Part shown: piece after piece, positions 1 through 8,798 of the stretch
Numbering within the stretch: the stretch's first letter is position 1
Layout: every line of letters begins with the position of its first letter
DNA from: CAYPNF01 sp964411985
GTDB taxonomy: Bacteria; Verrucomicrobiota; Verrucomicrobiia; Limisphaerales; J093
Direction: 5' to 3'
Assembly: GCA_964411985.1 (NCBI GenBank)
Contig: CAYPNF010000061.1
Coordinates: 1-45,662, forward strand
DNA: 45,662 nucleotides
Made by a program: the position numbers and the translations under genes
Notes under the pieces: model-generated
What the model saw: the letters and a program-made list of their open reading frames with translations, nothing else
Databases searched by the model: none
Told to the model about the DNA's origin: nothing

Positions 1-440
1 GTCGCGCGGAATTGGACGGTGGCCCCCAGGCTCACTGTTTGGTTGGTGGGTTGGACGGTAAAGGCCACGGGAACTAGGATCAGCCTGGCCACCTGGCTGG
101 TAACCGAGTTGCCCGCGATGTTGACGACGATGGCTCGGTAATCCCCGGCCTGCTCGGCAACGACGTTGTACAACCTGAGCTGAGCAGTAGTGTAGTTATC
201 CAGATTGGTAAATGCGCCAGGCGCGCTCAGGTCGTTGCGCTGCCATTGGTAGATCAGGCCTGTATTCGTGGAGGTAGCCGTCACCTTAAAGGTGGCGGTG
301 CCCCCAAAGCTGACGGTTTGATCGGTTGGCTGGACCGTGATCACTGGATCCTCGGCTAGGGATAGATGGGTCAGAGCGAGCCAGAGGGTCAGAATGGCCC
401 ACTGCAGAACGGGCAGTTTAGTCTTCATTGGGGTTTGCAT
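1..440 (-). CDS. Secreted Ig-like domain protein, N-terminal part (runs off left edge)
   Basis: The frame is open from the start codon to the window edge. It begins with a signal peptide (hydrophobic stretch LQWAILTLWLALTHLSLA, then AED), followed by an Ig-like domain with the usual VTVQPT-QTVSFGG opening, the YQWQ core and the AGDYRAIVVN end. A second Ig domain starts at the edge (FTVQPTNQTVSLGAT). The start at 440 (MQTPMKT) is preferred over the in-frame ATG at 428 because the paralogous copy at 2735 starts with the matching MQNPKKT. Such proteins are usually exported, and the Ig repeats are probably spacers or adhesive modules. Unlike its neighbour at 1413-2735, it is intact as far as it can be seen. 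Confidence 0.7.
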   Translation of the reverse strand, partial: MQTPMKTKLPVLQWAILTLWLALTHLSLAEDPVITVQPTDQTVSFGGTATFKVTATSTNTGLIYQWQRNDLSAPGAFTNLDNYTTAQLRLYNVVAEQAGDYRAIVVNIAGNSVTSQVARLILVPVAFTVQPTNQTVSLGATVQFRA

Positions 441-486
441 AAACGGATGGGTATGGAGTTTTAGAATAGTTCGTCATGACAATGGG

Positions 487-528
487 TGCTTTCATAAAGA
501 GGTATACGGGATCTGCTTCGGGTTGTTT
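487..528 (-). repeat. Shared leader repeat, copy A
   Basis: This 42-bp stretch is one of three related copies in the window (487-528, 695-736, 43247-43288). On the minus strand it reads as an AACAACCCGAAGC leader, a CGTATA core and then a start-like TGAAAGCA. Copy A has one inserted base relative to the other two. In copy C the repeat sits directly at the start of an intact secreted TpLRR gene, so it is probably a duplicated promoter/leader segment. Here it precedes only degenerate sequence. Confidence 0.6.
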
Positions 529-550
529 CATGGCTTCTTCACATTGAATG

Positions 551-617
551 GTTCCACCTCTGTACCACCCCGAAATCTGGCGAGTTGTTAACAAGGAAAT
601 TGAAGAGTCTTTCGCCG
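551..617. repeat. Degenerate direct repeat, copy 1 (partner at 954-1023)
   Basis: About 67 bp starting GTTCCACCT and ending near CTTTCGCCGG is repeated with roughly 80% identity about 400 bp downstream. On the minus strand both copies can encode a related stretch (RLFNFLVNNSPDFG here, RFFNFVVNVAPDLRW in the partner). They are probably remnants of two copies of one secreted-protein gene. No intact frame covers them. Confidence 0.5.
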
Positions 618-694
618 GAGACCGATCGACCGTCAACAAAGTGGATGTTGGCGGCCTGTTTTGGGGTGACTGGGTGCCTTGCGGTCATGGTGAG

Positions 695-736
695 TGCTTT
701 CATAAGGGATATACGGAATCCGTTTCGGGTTGTTAC
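695..736 (-). repeat. Shared leader repeat, copy B
   Basis: This is the same 42-bp leader as at 43247-43288, with about five mismatches and no gaps. It is followed on the minus strand by an ATGAAAGCA start and a short open stretch that decays near 540. The gene behind this leader has been lost or broken. Confidence 0.6.
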
Positions 737-953
737 CCACCTGTTGCACATTTCTTTCTTGAGATGCTTTCGACGGCGCCAGGCGTGGAGCCCCTCCAGC
801 GTGTATAGCCTGTGCTGATAGCAACTTACGTGATCTGTGAATTTCAGGGACGCTCGCCAACTAGCGATTGCACGGACAGCCGCGTGTTTGCCGATCTGGC
901 TTTTTGTCATTATGGACGTGGTCCTTTCCGTTCAGGAGCCGGTCTCGTCACTC

Positions 954-1023
954 GTTCCACCTGCGTACCACCGCAAATCCGGCGCGACGTTAACAACGAA
1001 ATTGAAGAATCTTTCCGTGGCGC
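954..1023. repeat. Degenerate direct repeat, copy 2 (partner at 551-617)
   Basis: This is the second copy of the repeat. The minus strand around it (about 1210-900) has short open stretches, for example VLTANRKAGGTYRISLRLG, that look like pieces of an exported beta-rich protein. I could not assign them to a family. No intact gene lies between 441 and 1412. Confidence 0.45.
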
Positions 1024-1412
1024 CGAATCAGCTGGCAAATAATGACTACCAGCAGAACCTCCCTCCAAGACGCAGACCACCTCCGCTCCGGAGGGTGCCT
1101 GAACTCCAATCCCCAACCGCAATGAGATTCTGTACGTCCCTCCGGCCTTTCGGTTCGCTGTCAACACGGACGATGGGTCAGGACGGGTGTCGCTCAGGTG
1201 GCATAGATTAGCGATTGAGCTCGCACAGCTGCGCCGGTACGGCAAGTCGTGGTGCTTTATGGTTGTTGTCGTTGACTGAGAAATCGCCATTGGTCCACAC
1301 CATCAAATCTGCGCGCAGGGCGTTGTCTATCACAGCAACCCCGCGTACAGTGCTCATGACCGATGGATGGACGCCGGGGTCATCACGCCACAACTCCAGA
1401 CTTCCAGCAGGT

Positions 1413-2735
1413 TCACGGCACCACCACGCGGTAAAACCGTGTGGCTGCGGTAGTGACATTGGAATCGGTGAATTCCATCGTGTCTGTCAGGTTGGTGCTC
1501 ACCCGGATCTTGATCCGCTGGGTCAGATCAGTTGAGACTTCCAGGACCTGCAGCAGATTCGATGCTGTGCTCTGTCCTGTGGCCTGGAAGGTACCGTCGG
1601 CTGATCGAGTGGACGCCGTGATCTCGGGGTGCTAAAGCGGTTCGAAATTCTGCGTCTCGACCTTGGCCAGATGTTGATCCACTACCACCTCCTTAAACTC
1701 CTGCACGATGCCGGAGGGCCACTCGATGCGCAACGTCGTGACATTCGTGGCGTCCCCGAGGCCGAAGTGGGCGAGCAGGCCATTGTCGAAGCCATGCCCT
1801 TGACGGGAGATTTCCCGCATTTGCCAGAAGGTCTTGGCCCCGGTGCCGGACCGGTTCGACCCCCGGCCATCCGGCCTTACCTTCAGGCAATGGTCGGCGT
1901 TGCCGTTGTGTCGGAAAAGGGAGTTCCGAACATTAACACCGTTAAAGCTCAGTGCGTCCTGAAAGCCATCGTTGTCGTAATCAAATCACACTCCGACAAC
2001 GGATGTAGCACCGTCGACGACGGGATGACCGGTGGTGATTCTGGTGAAGGAGCACCTGTTGTGAAACAAGATGTCGTTCATGTTGTTGAGGTTTGGCACA
2101 AACAGATCCACCCGGCCGTCGTTGTCGTAATCCGCCCAAACATGGACAAAGGCCTGCATCCGTGTCTTGGCAATCGTATTGGTTGTCACCTTTCTGAAGG
2201 TGCCACTGCCCTCGTTGTGATAGAGTGCAGCGAGCTGTAGACTCCACCCGCCAAGAGCGACGCTCACGTCCAGACTGCCGTCGCCATCATATTCCACCCA
2301 ACTCGCAAGATCGCCACCTGCTGTGTCCTCGACCGGCGGGTCCGGCCAGAATCTGGGTAACGGTGGCATGGTCCGTGAGGCTGGCCGCCTGGCTGGTGGC
2401 CGAGTCGCCGTCAGCGTTCGAAGCGATGGCCCGGTAGTCACCCGCATGGTCGAGGACCACGTTGGCCAGGGTGAGCAGACTCTTGGTGGCAACAGGGATG
2501 TTCGTGAAGCCGTGGGGAGGTTGAAGGCGGCTTGCTGCCATTGGTAGATCAGGCCAGTATTCGTAGAAGTGGCAGTCACCCTAAAGGTGGGGGTACCCCC
2601 GAAGCTGACGGTTTGATTGGTCGGCTGGACGGTAGTCTTAGGATCCTCGGCCAAGGCAAGGTGAGTCAGGGCAAACCAAACGGTCAGAATGGACCACTGA
2701 AGAACGGACAGCCTAGTTTTCTTTGGATTCTGCAT
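1413..2735 (-). pseudogene. Broken Ig-VCBS-ASPIC/UnbV secreted protein gene
   Basis: Homologous pieces appear in order but in different frames. The start is MQNPKKTRLSVLQW plus a signal peptide. An Ig-like domain follows, changing frame near 2540 (NVVLDHAGDYRAIASNADGD), then VCBS/FG-GAP-like repeats in the first frame (VEYDGDGSLDVSVAL, WADYDNDGRVDLFVPN) up to about 1986. After another shift comes an ASPIC/UnbV domain (HFGLGDATNVTTLRIEWPSG) ending at a stop at 1632. After a further shift comes a C-terminal module ending TRFYRVVVP at 1413. At least three frameshifts rule out one normal protein unless there are sequencing errors. Intact relatives are large exported proteins with calcium-binding-like propeller repeats. 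Confidence 0.75.
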
Positions 2736-2861
2736 AAACGGATGGGTATGGATGTGTGTTGCGATCGGTTCGAAGGCGGCTGGCCCAATCCTCACCGCAG
2801 GCCCTAACCTGATAGGTTCCCAGAAGCGTGGAGGCGGGTCTAGCCCACCCGGCCAGTCGCC

Positions 2862-3071
2862 CACCAGAGCAACGATACCTCCCACGCTGGAAAGTTCATG
2901 ATTTTTGAAGCCTTGAAGACGAAAACCATCACTCGTTACCAGAGAACCGTCAGGGTCTTTGTGAAAGGAACCGAACCGAGTCGCCCACGGGATTCTGGTG
3001 CTGGAGTCACTCACTACAAAGGAACCTCGCCAAGAATCGCCAAATAGGCCGGGCCACGGGTCTACCTGAGA
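2862..3071 (-). pseudogene. Remnant of a flagellar hook/basal-body type protein
   Basis: Directly upstream of the Ig-like pseudogene, the minus strand encodes RGSFVVSDSSTRI, then ATRFGSFHKDPDGSLVTSDG and FRLQGF. This is the typical pattern of the FlgE/FlgF/FlgG family (GFFVV, TR-G-F--D--G-LVT--G-RLQG). The frame is closed by a stop at 3072-3074 and has no proper start. The normal flanking parts of a hook protein are missing, and the frame runs without a stop into the signal-peptide region of the next pseudogene. I see it as a short fragment brought in by rearrangement. The family call rests on pattern only. Confidence 0.45.
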
Positions 3072-3410
3072 TCACCCTGGCTGAGGAAGTTCTGATAGCG
3101 TCGCGCATCAAGCGTTTCCTCATCCAACTGCCTATCTTCCAAGCTCCGGCAACCAAGCCCCCCATCCCTCCTTTCCCTGGGGCCGTCCAAGGCGTCCGAC
3201 GGCCAGCGCTTTCTTCAGCTCATAGGTGCCGAATGGAACACGAATTGGGCGCTGCGGCGTCGCGCAGTTCTTGCTCCTGGTCCTCGGCACCGGGACAAAG
3301 TTGCAGCCGCCCCCGTCTCCTCCCCCTTGAACCGACAATCGCAAGCTACCCGCCGCGACAATTCCAGGGGAGACAGCGAATGTCATACCCCCAGTGCTAG
3401 GATGGAGCCG
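3072..3410. other. Intergenic region upstream of the AAA ATPase gene
   Basis: No convincing gene is seen here. The short frames on both strands have unusual, low-complexity composition. The only notable element is the TGTCATACCC motif at 3381-3390. Confidence 0.4.
3381..3390 (+). promoter_or_regulatory. TGTCATACCC motif, 20 nt before an ATGAAC start
   Basis: The same ten bases occur at 5621-5630. In both places exactly 20 nt separate the motif from a start codon in the context ATGAAC. The upstream part (ATGTCA here, TTGTCA at the second site) could be a -35-like element or an operator. The equal spacing suggests the two genes share control, and it also favours 3411 as the start of the AAA gene. 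Confidence 0.4.
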
Positions 3411-4508
3411 ATGAACAACTCATGCCAAGGTGCTGCTGAGTCCCTGACGGGCAGTCTCCTCCTGTTCGGTCTCAGGGAAATTGGCCACTTCGCCTTCCCA
3501 GCCTACCGCGCCTTTGCACATGCGGGCTTCCATGAACACTCGCTGACAGGTCGGTTTAACACCGACCAGATCGCTGAAGAGCTTGGCTCCTTGGTATTCC
3601 GCACTCAGAGCTCTGACCGGCCTAGCCCTCATGACCGCTCCAAGTGCTTCATCCAGAGGGTCCTCATCCGGTTCGAAGAACAGACCTGGGCGATCTGCGA
3701 TGGGGATTCCATACACACCATCTCCACCGATCCTGAACGTGCCCGCCACCAGGCCAAGGAGTTGGCAAGGCGCTTTGCCATGCCAGCCGAGACAGAAGAA
3801 TCCCTGTTTTACATTCTGAGCGTTAGGGATGGAGAACTGAATGCTGAGCCAGTGGCTGTTGAAAGATCGCCAGTGATCAACCGAGAGGAACTCGCGATGC
3901 ATTACGGTCCCAGTTTTCCAGACTGGGAAACTTCACTCCTAATACAACTGGGGACGAACTTGAGCGGGATTGCCCTTTTTCGAGGCGAACCGGGCACGGG
4001 TAAGACCACCTACATCCGCCGCCTGATCCGGGTTATGCGAGACACCCACCGCATCTACTATCTCCCGGCATCGATGGCCCGGGTCCTTGGCAGTCCAGAA
4101 ACCGCCGCATTCTGGCTCCGTGAAAACAACCGCCAAGACGGATGCCGCAATGCCGTGATCATCGAAGATGCGGAGTCACTGCTCGAGGAACGGACTGGCG
4201 ACAACCGAGCCAGCTTGGAGAACCTCTTAAACGTGTCGGATGGCCTCATGGGAGATTTTCTCAAAGTGGTGGTGATTGCCACTATCAACTGCCCCGTAGG
4301 GAAACTGGATCCGGCCATCACCCGCCCTGGACGGCTCTTGGCATTCCGTAACTTCGAACGTCTGAACCCGGAACAAGCCCGCAAGTTGGCCCAGCACAAA
4401 GGGCTTAGCCTGCCGGAGCAGGAAAGCTACTCCTTGGCGGAGATCTACAGTAAAGCACGGGTCGAGGGAATCGAGACGACCGGCAAGCGGCTCGGATTTG
4501 CGGTTTAG
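3411..4508 (+). CDS. AAA-family ATPase
   Basis: The protein has about 365 residues: an N-terminal part of about 170 residues with no recognised domain, followed by an AAA module. The Walker A motif GEPGTGKT is near residue 192, the Walker B motif VIIEDAE near 249, a sensor-1 strand VIATINCP near 285, and an arginine-finger-like DPAITRPGRL follows it. AAA proteins of this kind use ATP to remodel a bound protein partner; the partner is unknown here. The start at 3411 is chosen over 3402 or 3327 because of GGAG just upstream and the motif spacing shared with the gene at 5651. The next genes on the strand are an HD hydrolase and a TerB-like protein, so the three may work together. Confidence 0.8.
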   Translation: MNNSCQGAAESLTGSLLLFGLREIGHFAFPAYRAFAHAGFHEHSLTGRFNTDQIAEELGSLVFRTQSSDRPSPHDRSKCFIQRVLIRFEEQTWAICDGDSIHTISTDPERARHQAKELARRFAMPAETEESLFYILSVRDGELNAEPVAVERSPVINREELAMHYGPSFPDWETSLLIQLGTNLSGIALFRGEPGTGKTTYIRRLIRVMRDTHRIYYLPASMARVLGSPETAAFWLRENNRQDGCRNAVIIEDAESLLEERTGDNRASLENLLNVSDGLMGDFLKVVVIATINCPVGKLDPAITRPGRLLAFRNFERLNPEQARKLAQHKGLSLPEQESYSLAEIYSKARVEGIETTGKRLGFAV

Positions 4509-4615
4509 GCCTTCAAGGACCCATCAGTCACTACCGGATCAAGAAGGCATAATCCAATCTTGCAGGAGGCATCTAGCCAGCCAACGAAGGAAAAACCAGT
4601 AAGTAGGCAATCCCT

Positions 4616-4632
4616 CTGACCAGCTTGGTCAG
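4616..4632. promoter_or_regulatory. Perfect palindrome upstream of the HD gene (candidate operator)
   Basis: CTGACCA and TGGTCAG form a perfect 7-bp inverted repeat around a 3-nt centre. It ends 23 nt before the ATG of the HD gene, with a TAGAAT -10-like hexamer between them. The position suits a repressor or activator site. A second palindrome with TGACC/GGTCA half-sites lies at 17563-17576. Confidence 0.4.
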
Positions 4633-4655
4633 ACTGCCATTGTAGAATAAACATT

Positions 4656-5297
4656 ATGGGCCAAACCGGCACAACCCCGCTGGCACGAGCGGTACCCACC
4701 CCCAACCAAGTCCCGCCAGCTCAACAGCCCATGGGTCACTCATCGGGTTTTCCGGCGATCCTGAACCCGAGCCTGATTGCGGCGGTCCGGCAGCAGTATC
4801 GCCTGAACCTGGAGGGAATTCATGGCATTTCGCACTGGGCAAGGGTTCTGGCCAATGGGTTGCACCTGGCTGCCTTCACTGCCGTCAACAGAGATGTCAT
4901 CGCCCTGTTCGCGCTCTTCCACGACGCCTGCCGCAACAATGACGCATCAGACCCAAAACACGGGGAGCGCGGTGCAGCGCTAGCCACAAAGCTGAGGGGG
5001 ACCTACTACGAGCTCAGCGAGCTAGACATGGCGTCGCTGGCCTGCGCATGCGAACACCATACTCGTGGCCTGACCCAGACCGAGCTCGTTGTGCAAATCT
5101 GCTGGGACGCCGATCGGCTTGACCTAGGGCGGGTCATGGTTGGCCCCTCCTCGGTGCGTTTATGTACCGACACGGCGCGAAGCGAGGACACCAGCCACGA
5201 GTGTTGCGCGGCGGCGCGAGGGCAACTGTTTCCTTTCCAAGATCGTTGGCAACCATCTCCAGTCTCCCCTGCAAATGTTAGGAATCAAACCCTATGA
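4656..5297 (+). CDS. HD-domain phosphohydrolase
   Basis: The 213-residue protein carries the metal-binding pattern of the HD superfamily: His in GISHW (about residue 60), the FHD doublet (H89-D90), KHGERG with H102, EHH (about 124) and an acidic CWDADRLDLGR near 149-159. These enzymes cleave phosphate esters, often of nucleotides, using two metals; the substrate cannot be told from sequence. The first 35 residues are rich in Pro, Thr and Gln and may not all be translated; an in-frame ATG lies at about residue 26. The C-terminus after 165 is not conserved-looking and could reflect a late frameshift. The gene lies 147 nt after the AAA gene. Confidence 0.75.
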   Translation: MGQTGTTPLARAVPTPNQVPPAQQPMGHSSGFPAILNPSLIAAVRQQYRLNLEGIHGISHWARVLANGLHLAAFTAVNRDVIALFALFHDACRNNDASDPKHGERGAALATKLRGTYYELSELDMASLACACEHHTRGLTQTELVVQICWDADRLDLGRVMVGPSSVRLCTDTARSEDTSHECCAAARGQLFPFQDRWQPSPVSPANVRNQTL

Positions 5298-5650
5298 AGA
5301 GGGCTCCCAGGGACTCAGGCCACTCTCCCATTTTGCCCGAGACGACAGGGCTGTGTTTGCTACGTTTCATGGTCACGGCATTTTCGTTTGATAGCATGAT
5401 CTCAACTTTTACCCAGCCTAAAGTGATCGTGCCTTCGCGCACGGCTCCGCAGTCGCATGGAATCTTCGGCAATAAACCTCCCAGATGGCTCATAGCTCCG
5501 GCTTGGCGGTCATCGATACGTCCAGCCAGGAGATGCTCAGTTCCTGATAATGCATGGTCTTCACTGCCGGCGGACCTAAAGGACGGAAATGTGGAAGAAC
5601 TTTAAGCCCCCGACTGCACTTGTCATACCCTATGCGTTATCCTGTCGTCC
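5298..5650. other. Intergenic region, no clear gene
   Basis: A minus-strand stretch at about 5278-5493 reads smoothly (CDCGAVREGTITLGWVKVEI), but it has no start signal and no recognised family. I do not call it a gene. The TGTCATACCC motif lies near the right end, at 5621-5630. Confidence 0.35.
5621..5630 (+). promoter_or_regulatory. TGTCATACCC motif, second copy
   Basis: The motif is identical to that at 3381-3390, with the same 20-nt distance to an ATGAAC start. Here it is preceded by T, giving TTGTCA, a fair -35-like hexamer. It is a candidate shared promoter or regulator site for the AAA and TerB-like genes. Confidence 0.4.
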
Positions 5651-7027
5651 ATGAACCATGCTGTCCCTGACTCCATCCAACAAATCCAGGACACACTCCT
5701 TGCCGACAAGCAACCTTTTCTAAAACGGCTAAGATCGTTTCTTCCCTATGCCGAAAGCCTCTACGCTAACGCAGAGGGGCGCCACAGTGCCGCATTGGAC
5801 AAGAGATTCCAAGGTTCGGTGCCCTTGCCCGTTAGCGCCGGCATGAACCTCCAGGCCGCCCTTCGCATTCTTGAGCCGGCCCTAGGCGGGAAGACCGTGC
5901 GCTTTGCCGTGGGCGATCAGGAATCCGATTCCCAAGAGTGCGTCGCCAGGAACAACGGAGATTCGTGGGAGGTCTGCCTGCCGGTGAGCCTGTTGAGTTG
6001 CGCTTCGCCGGCCCAACTCATCTGCCATTGTGCCTTCTCACTGAACAAAGCCTCCAATCCCGAGGCAGGCGTGGTGAGCTTAATCCTGGAGCGCCGTCCT
6101 CCGCTCCCTCTACCCATTCGTCTGTCGGCCTGGCGGTTCCTGCGTTTTGTGGATTACGCAGGCAGCGTCCTGGCCAACTCCCTCCTGCGGGATCCAGATA
6201 CAGTCTGCTGGGAACGTTTTTCCCTGGGGCAAGCGGGACTTAAGGGAGGATGGTATCTGCATCGACGGGCAAGAACCGAGCTGACACCCGAAGGGCAGCT
6301 CGGTGGCACGAGAACAGTCGACCTTCGCCAGGTCGCCGCTTTCCACCTGAAACGCCAGAGCTTGACCATGGGCGAGATGCTTGCCGACCCTCGGAGTCAT
6401 TGGTCTTACCCAGTACTGACGCCCTTGGTTCTCGACTGCCAAGAGTTCTCTGAGCCAGCCAGTGTTTCGGCTCAACCGGCAGTGAGCTCGACCTTCGAAA
6501 CCGTTTCGGCCGACGAGGTGAACCAGCTCCACGACCACCTGCACCCGGCTTGGCCTGCGGGGGCGGCAGTCCACGAGAGATTCGTAAGCACCTTCAGCTT
6601 GGTGGCCGCCCATTTCATCCTGGAAACCAGCGGAACTCTCACCGCTGAGCGATGGAGGCATCTGCAGACCTACTTGGAAATTGGGAATCGGGAAGTCGCC
6701 GAGATCATCGATGACCTGGAGTGGCGGTTTGCCCCCTATGGGAATACAGACCAGGTATTGGCCCAATTGAGCAATGCGTCCCGGGGCCACCTAGCCAACA
6801 TTCACAGTCTGCGGATCATACATGACTGCTATGCCCTTGCCAGCAGGGATGCCGGAGGGTCTTCACCCATCGGCTCAGCCGACTCGGGTACAATCACGGA
6901 AAGCCAGCGTGAGGCCTTCCACCGGCTGGGCTGGTGGTGCCAACTGAGTCAGGTGGAAGTGGACATGCTGCTGGATCTCTTTGCCAAACATCCCAACATG
7001 GAATTCTCAGAGCGAGAAGGCTTTTAG
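5651..7027 (+). CDS. Protein with M48-like N-terminal pattern and TerB-like C-terminus
   Basis: The protein has 458 residues. The C-terminus (about 365-455) fits the TerB-like helical pattern: RIIHDCYALASRD, then ITESQREAFHRLGW, then SQVEVDMLL. The middle (about 120-210) recalls M48 metallopeptidases: VCLPVSLLS, PAQLICHCAFSL where HExxH would be, and later FLRFVDYAGSVLANSL. The catalytic HExxH is absent, so if the resemblance is real the domain is inactive. The start ATGAACC has the same upstream motif and spacing as the AAA gene. A scaffold or sensor working with the AAA ATPase is a possible role but is only inferred. Confidence 0.5.
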   Translation: MNHAVPDSIQQIQDTLLADKQPFLKRLRSFLPYAESLYANAEGRHSAALDKRFQGSVPLPVSAGMNLQAALRILEPALGGKTVRFAVGDQESDSQECVARNNGDSWEVCLPVSLLSCASPAQLICHCAFSLNKASNPEAGVVSLILERRPPLPLPIRLSAWRFLRFVDYAGSVLANSLLRDPDTVCWERFSLGQAGLKGGWYLHRRARTELTPEGQLGGTRTVDLRQVAAFHLKRQSLTMGEMLADPRSHWSYPVLTPLVLDCQEFSEPASVSAQPAVSSTFETVSADEVNQLHDHLHPAWPAGAAVHERFVSTFSLVAAHFILETSGTLTAERWRHLQTYLEIGNREVAEIIDDLEWRFAPYGNTDQVLAQLSNASRGHLANIHSLRIIHDCYALASRDAGGSSPIGSADSGTITESQREAFHRLGWWCQLSQVEVDMLLDLFAKHPNMEFSEREGF

Positions 7028-7647
7028 GTTGGCCCGCCGCCCTAATTCAACCCTCGGATAAACCGGACGGTTAACCACCGGCGGAGCGCATGCAGCCAAA
7101 GTTAGGGGCCCATACACCCCTGCCCCTTAATGCGATTGAGAGGTCCAGCGGCGCGGCAGCTGGTTTCGGCATGACTCTCGCACCGATCTGTTATGGACCA
7201 TTTCATTCCTCTCAAAAGGGGAAAACACATTCTTATGACGAAAGGAAATGAAAACGCACTCCACGAGAACTGTTCTCCTAGCTTCCACTCGAGAGAAAGC
7301 AGCAGAAGTTGTGAGCGACAAATCGGGTACCTTGGTGCTAGAAGGGATATCAAGTCGATCACTTGCCCGCTCTAAGAAGGGCAAATAACTTACTCTGAAG
7401 CAGTGAGAATCGGCTTGCTCGAATACTAAGGCACAGCAGGACTCCACAGGGTTCGTTGGACGTTCCAAGCGCGAGGGGGATTGTGGCTCCCAACCGTTCT
7501 GATTTCGGGGTGGCAGAACGCTCCGGCCTGGTGCACTGTTAGGCCGCCAACCGGCCAAGCCGGAATGGTGGCGGATTACCGTGCAAACGACCACGGCCGA
7601 TGCATAAGCGCTCAGAGGCATACCAAGAGCCCCAAGGGGCAAACTCC
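7028..7647. other. Intergenic region
   Basis: About 620 nt without a supported gene. A minus-strand frame (7127-7708) is long but has shadow-like composition and overlaps the receiver gene. A short plus frame near 7233 follows an AAAAGGGG, but its 48 residues show no recognisable features. Confidence 0.4.
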
Positions 7648-8163
7648 ATGTCCAGAATGAATACCAAGCCAGTTCGGAAACTCCCCACCCGATCACGATG
7701 CGGCACAAGGACGAATCGGCCTGCTGCTGAGGCTGGTCGAGGGAAGTTCGTCGTGCTCGTGGTTGATGACGTTAGCCAGATCCGTGTGATGCTCAAGGTA
7801 GTCCTGGAATGCAAGTTAGGGGTGCGAGTCATCAAAGCCGCCAGCAGCAGATACGCACTGAAGTTGGCTGGGCGGCGTAGGATTGACCTTGTCATTTCCG
7901 ACCTGGCCCGCCCAGGGGACATGGGAGGACTCAAGTTTCTGGGAGCTCTCCGAAAGATGCGCTGCAAGGTACCGGTCCTCATCTTTTCTGGATCGATCAC
8001 CCAAGAGCATCCGCACCTGATGCATCGCTTGGGTCCATGCTCATTCCTGCCCAAAGGAGGCTCAGGCCACTCTCTGCTGGAAACTGTCGCCAGCATGTTG
8101 CCACCCCAAACACCTAGCCTAACGGGAGCAGACGCCTCGCGAAACCATTCAAAGCGGCTTTGA
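7648..8163 (+). CDS. Stand-alone response-regulator receiver domain
   Basis: The receiver domain starts about 33 residues in. It has the acidic pair VVDD, the phospho-acceptor Asp in VISDLARPG, the Ser switch in LIFSGS and the Lys in SFLPKGG. There is no output domain, so it probably acts by protein contact, as CheY- or DivK-like proteins do. The start at 7648 has AAGGGG about eight bases upstream; the upstream in-frame ATG at 7600 lacks this. No cognate histidine kinase is in the window. The loop after the acceptor Asp (ARPGDMGG) departs from the common MPGMDG. Confidence 0.75.
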   Translation: MSRMNTKPVRKLPTRSRCGTRTNRPAAEAGRGKFVVLVVDDVSQIRVMLKVVLECKLGVRVIKAASSRYALKLAGRRRIDLVISDLARPGDMGGLKFLGALRKMRCKVPVLIFSGSITQEHPHLMHRLGPCSFLPKGGSGHSLLETVASMLPPQTPSLTGADASRNHSKRL

Positions 8164-8323
8164 GCCTCCCGGTGGCGTTACCGAACACATGACGAGCAAG
8201 GAGTTGCTCCTTAGGTTGTTAAGCATGGCAGGGGGCAGAGACGTGAACGACAAAAGATGCCGCATTGCCATCCATCCGCATCCACGGTAGCAGTTTAGGC
8301 GACCGTCTCCCCCACAGCGGCGG

Positions 8324-8494
8324 CTACGTGTGATACCGGATGCCGTCCAACATGCTGACCTGACGAACATAGCTCGGTACCACTTTCGGAAACGCTCGGC
8401 GGTATTCAGCAGAGAGATTCTCAGCCAGATCGTAGCTGTTGACATCAACCGCGATGGAGGTCTTGTGCTGCTTAAGGTGCTCCACGCCAACCAT
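8324..8494 (-). CDS. Small hypothetical protein or gene fragment
   Basis: A 56-residue frame starting MVGVEHLKQHKTSIAVDV has a natural-looking composition and ends GIRYHT. No family is recognised. It lies downstream of the 3' end of the interrupted WYL gene, on the same strand, and may be a remnant. The rest of 8164-8667 shows nothing. Confidence 0.25.
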   Translation of the reverse strand: MVGVEHLKQHKTSIAVDVNSYDLAENLSAEYRRAFPKVVPSYVRQVSMLDGIRYHT

Positions 8495-8667
8495 GGGAAG
8501 CCGCAGCCTTAAGGAGGCCGTCGGCATCCCGGCCTTACGAATTCAAAGCAGCCCGATTTCCTTATGACTTCAGCTTCCCAGGCTGTTCGGGCTCGCTTCT
8601 CAGTCGACTCGCATGGATGCACTGCCCATAGTCTCGCTTGGCATCGCTCTGCCAGATTATGGTCTGG

Positions 8668-8796
8668 TCACTCGACAACATCGCCATAACGGTTCTTGAG
8701 TTCGCTGGCAGTTCGGTAGATGCGAGTCGTGAGCGCCTTCGGGCGCACCACGGTTGCGTGACTCCCCCAACTTAGGGCAAAACGTTCCATCTCCTC
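8668..8796 (-). pseudogene. 3' fragment of the WYL regulator gene, cut off by the RIT element
   Basis: Outside the left end of the RIT element the minus strand reads I-E-E-M-E-R, then FALSWGSHATVVRP, and ends RYGDVVE with a stop at 8668-8670. This is the C-terminal (WCX-type) end expected of WYL regulators. Joined to the 292 codons at 13141-12266 it gives about 333 residues, the usual length of the family. The fragment has no start and is separated from its promoter by about 3.4 kb. Confidence 0.85.
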
Positions 8797-8798
8797 AA

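Noticed and set aside
7127..7708. 193-residue minus-strand frame upstream of and overlapping the receiver gene
   Set aside because: The composition is rich in Ser, Arg and Cys, with no motif; it overlaps the ribosome site and start of a clear receiver gene.
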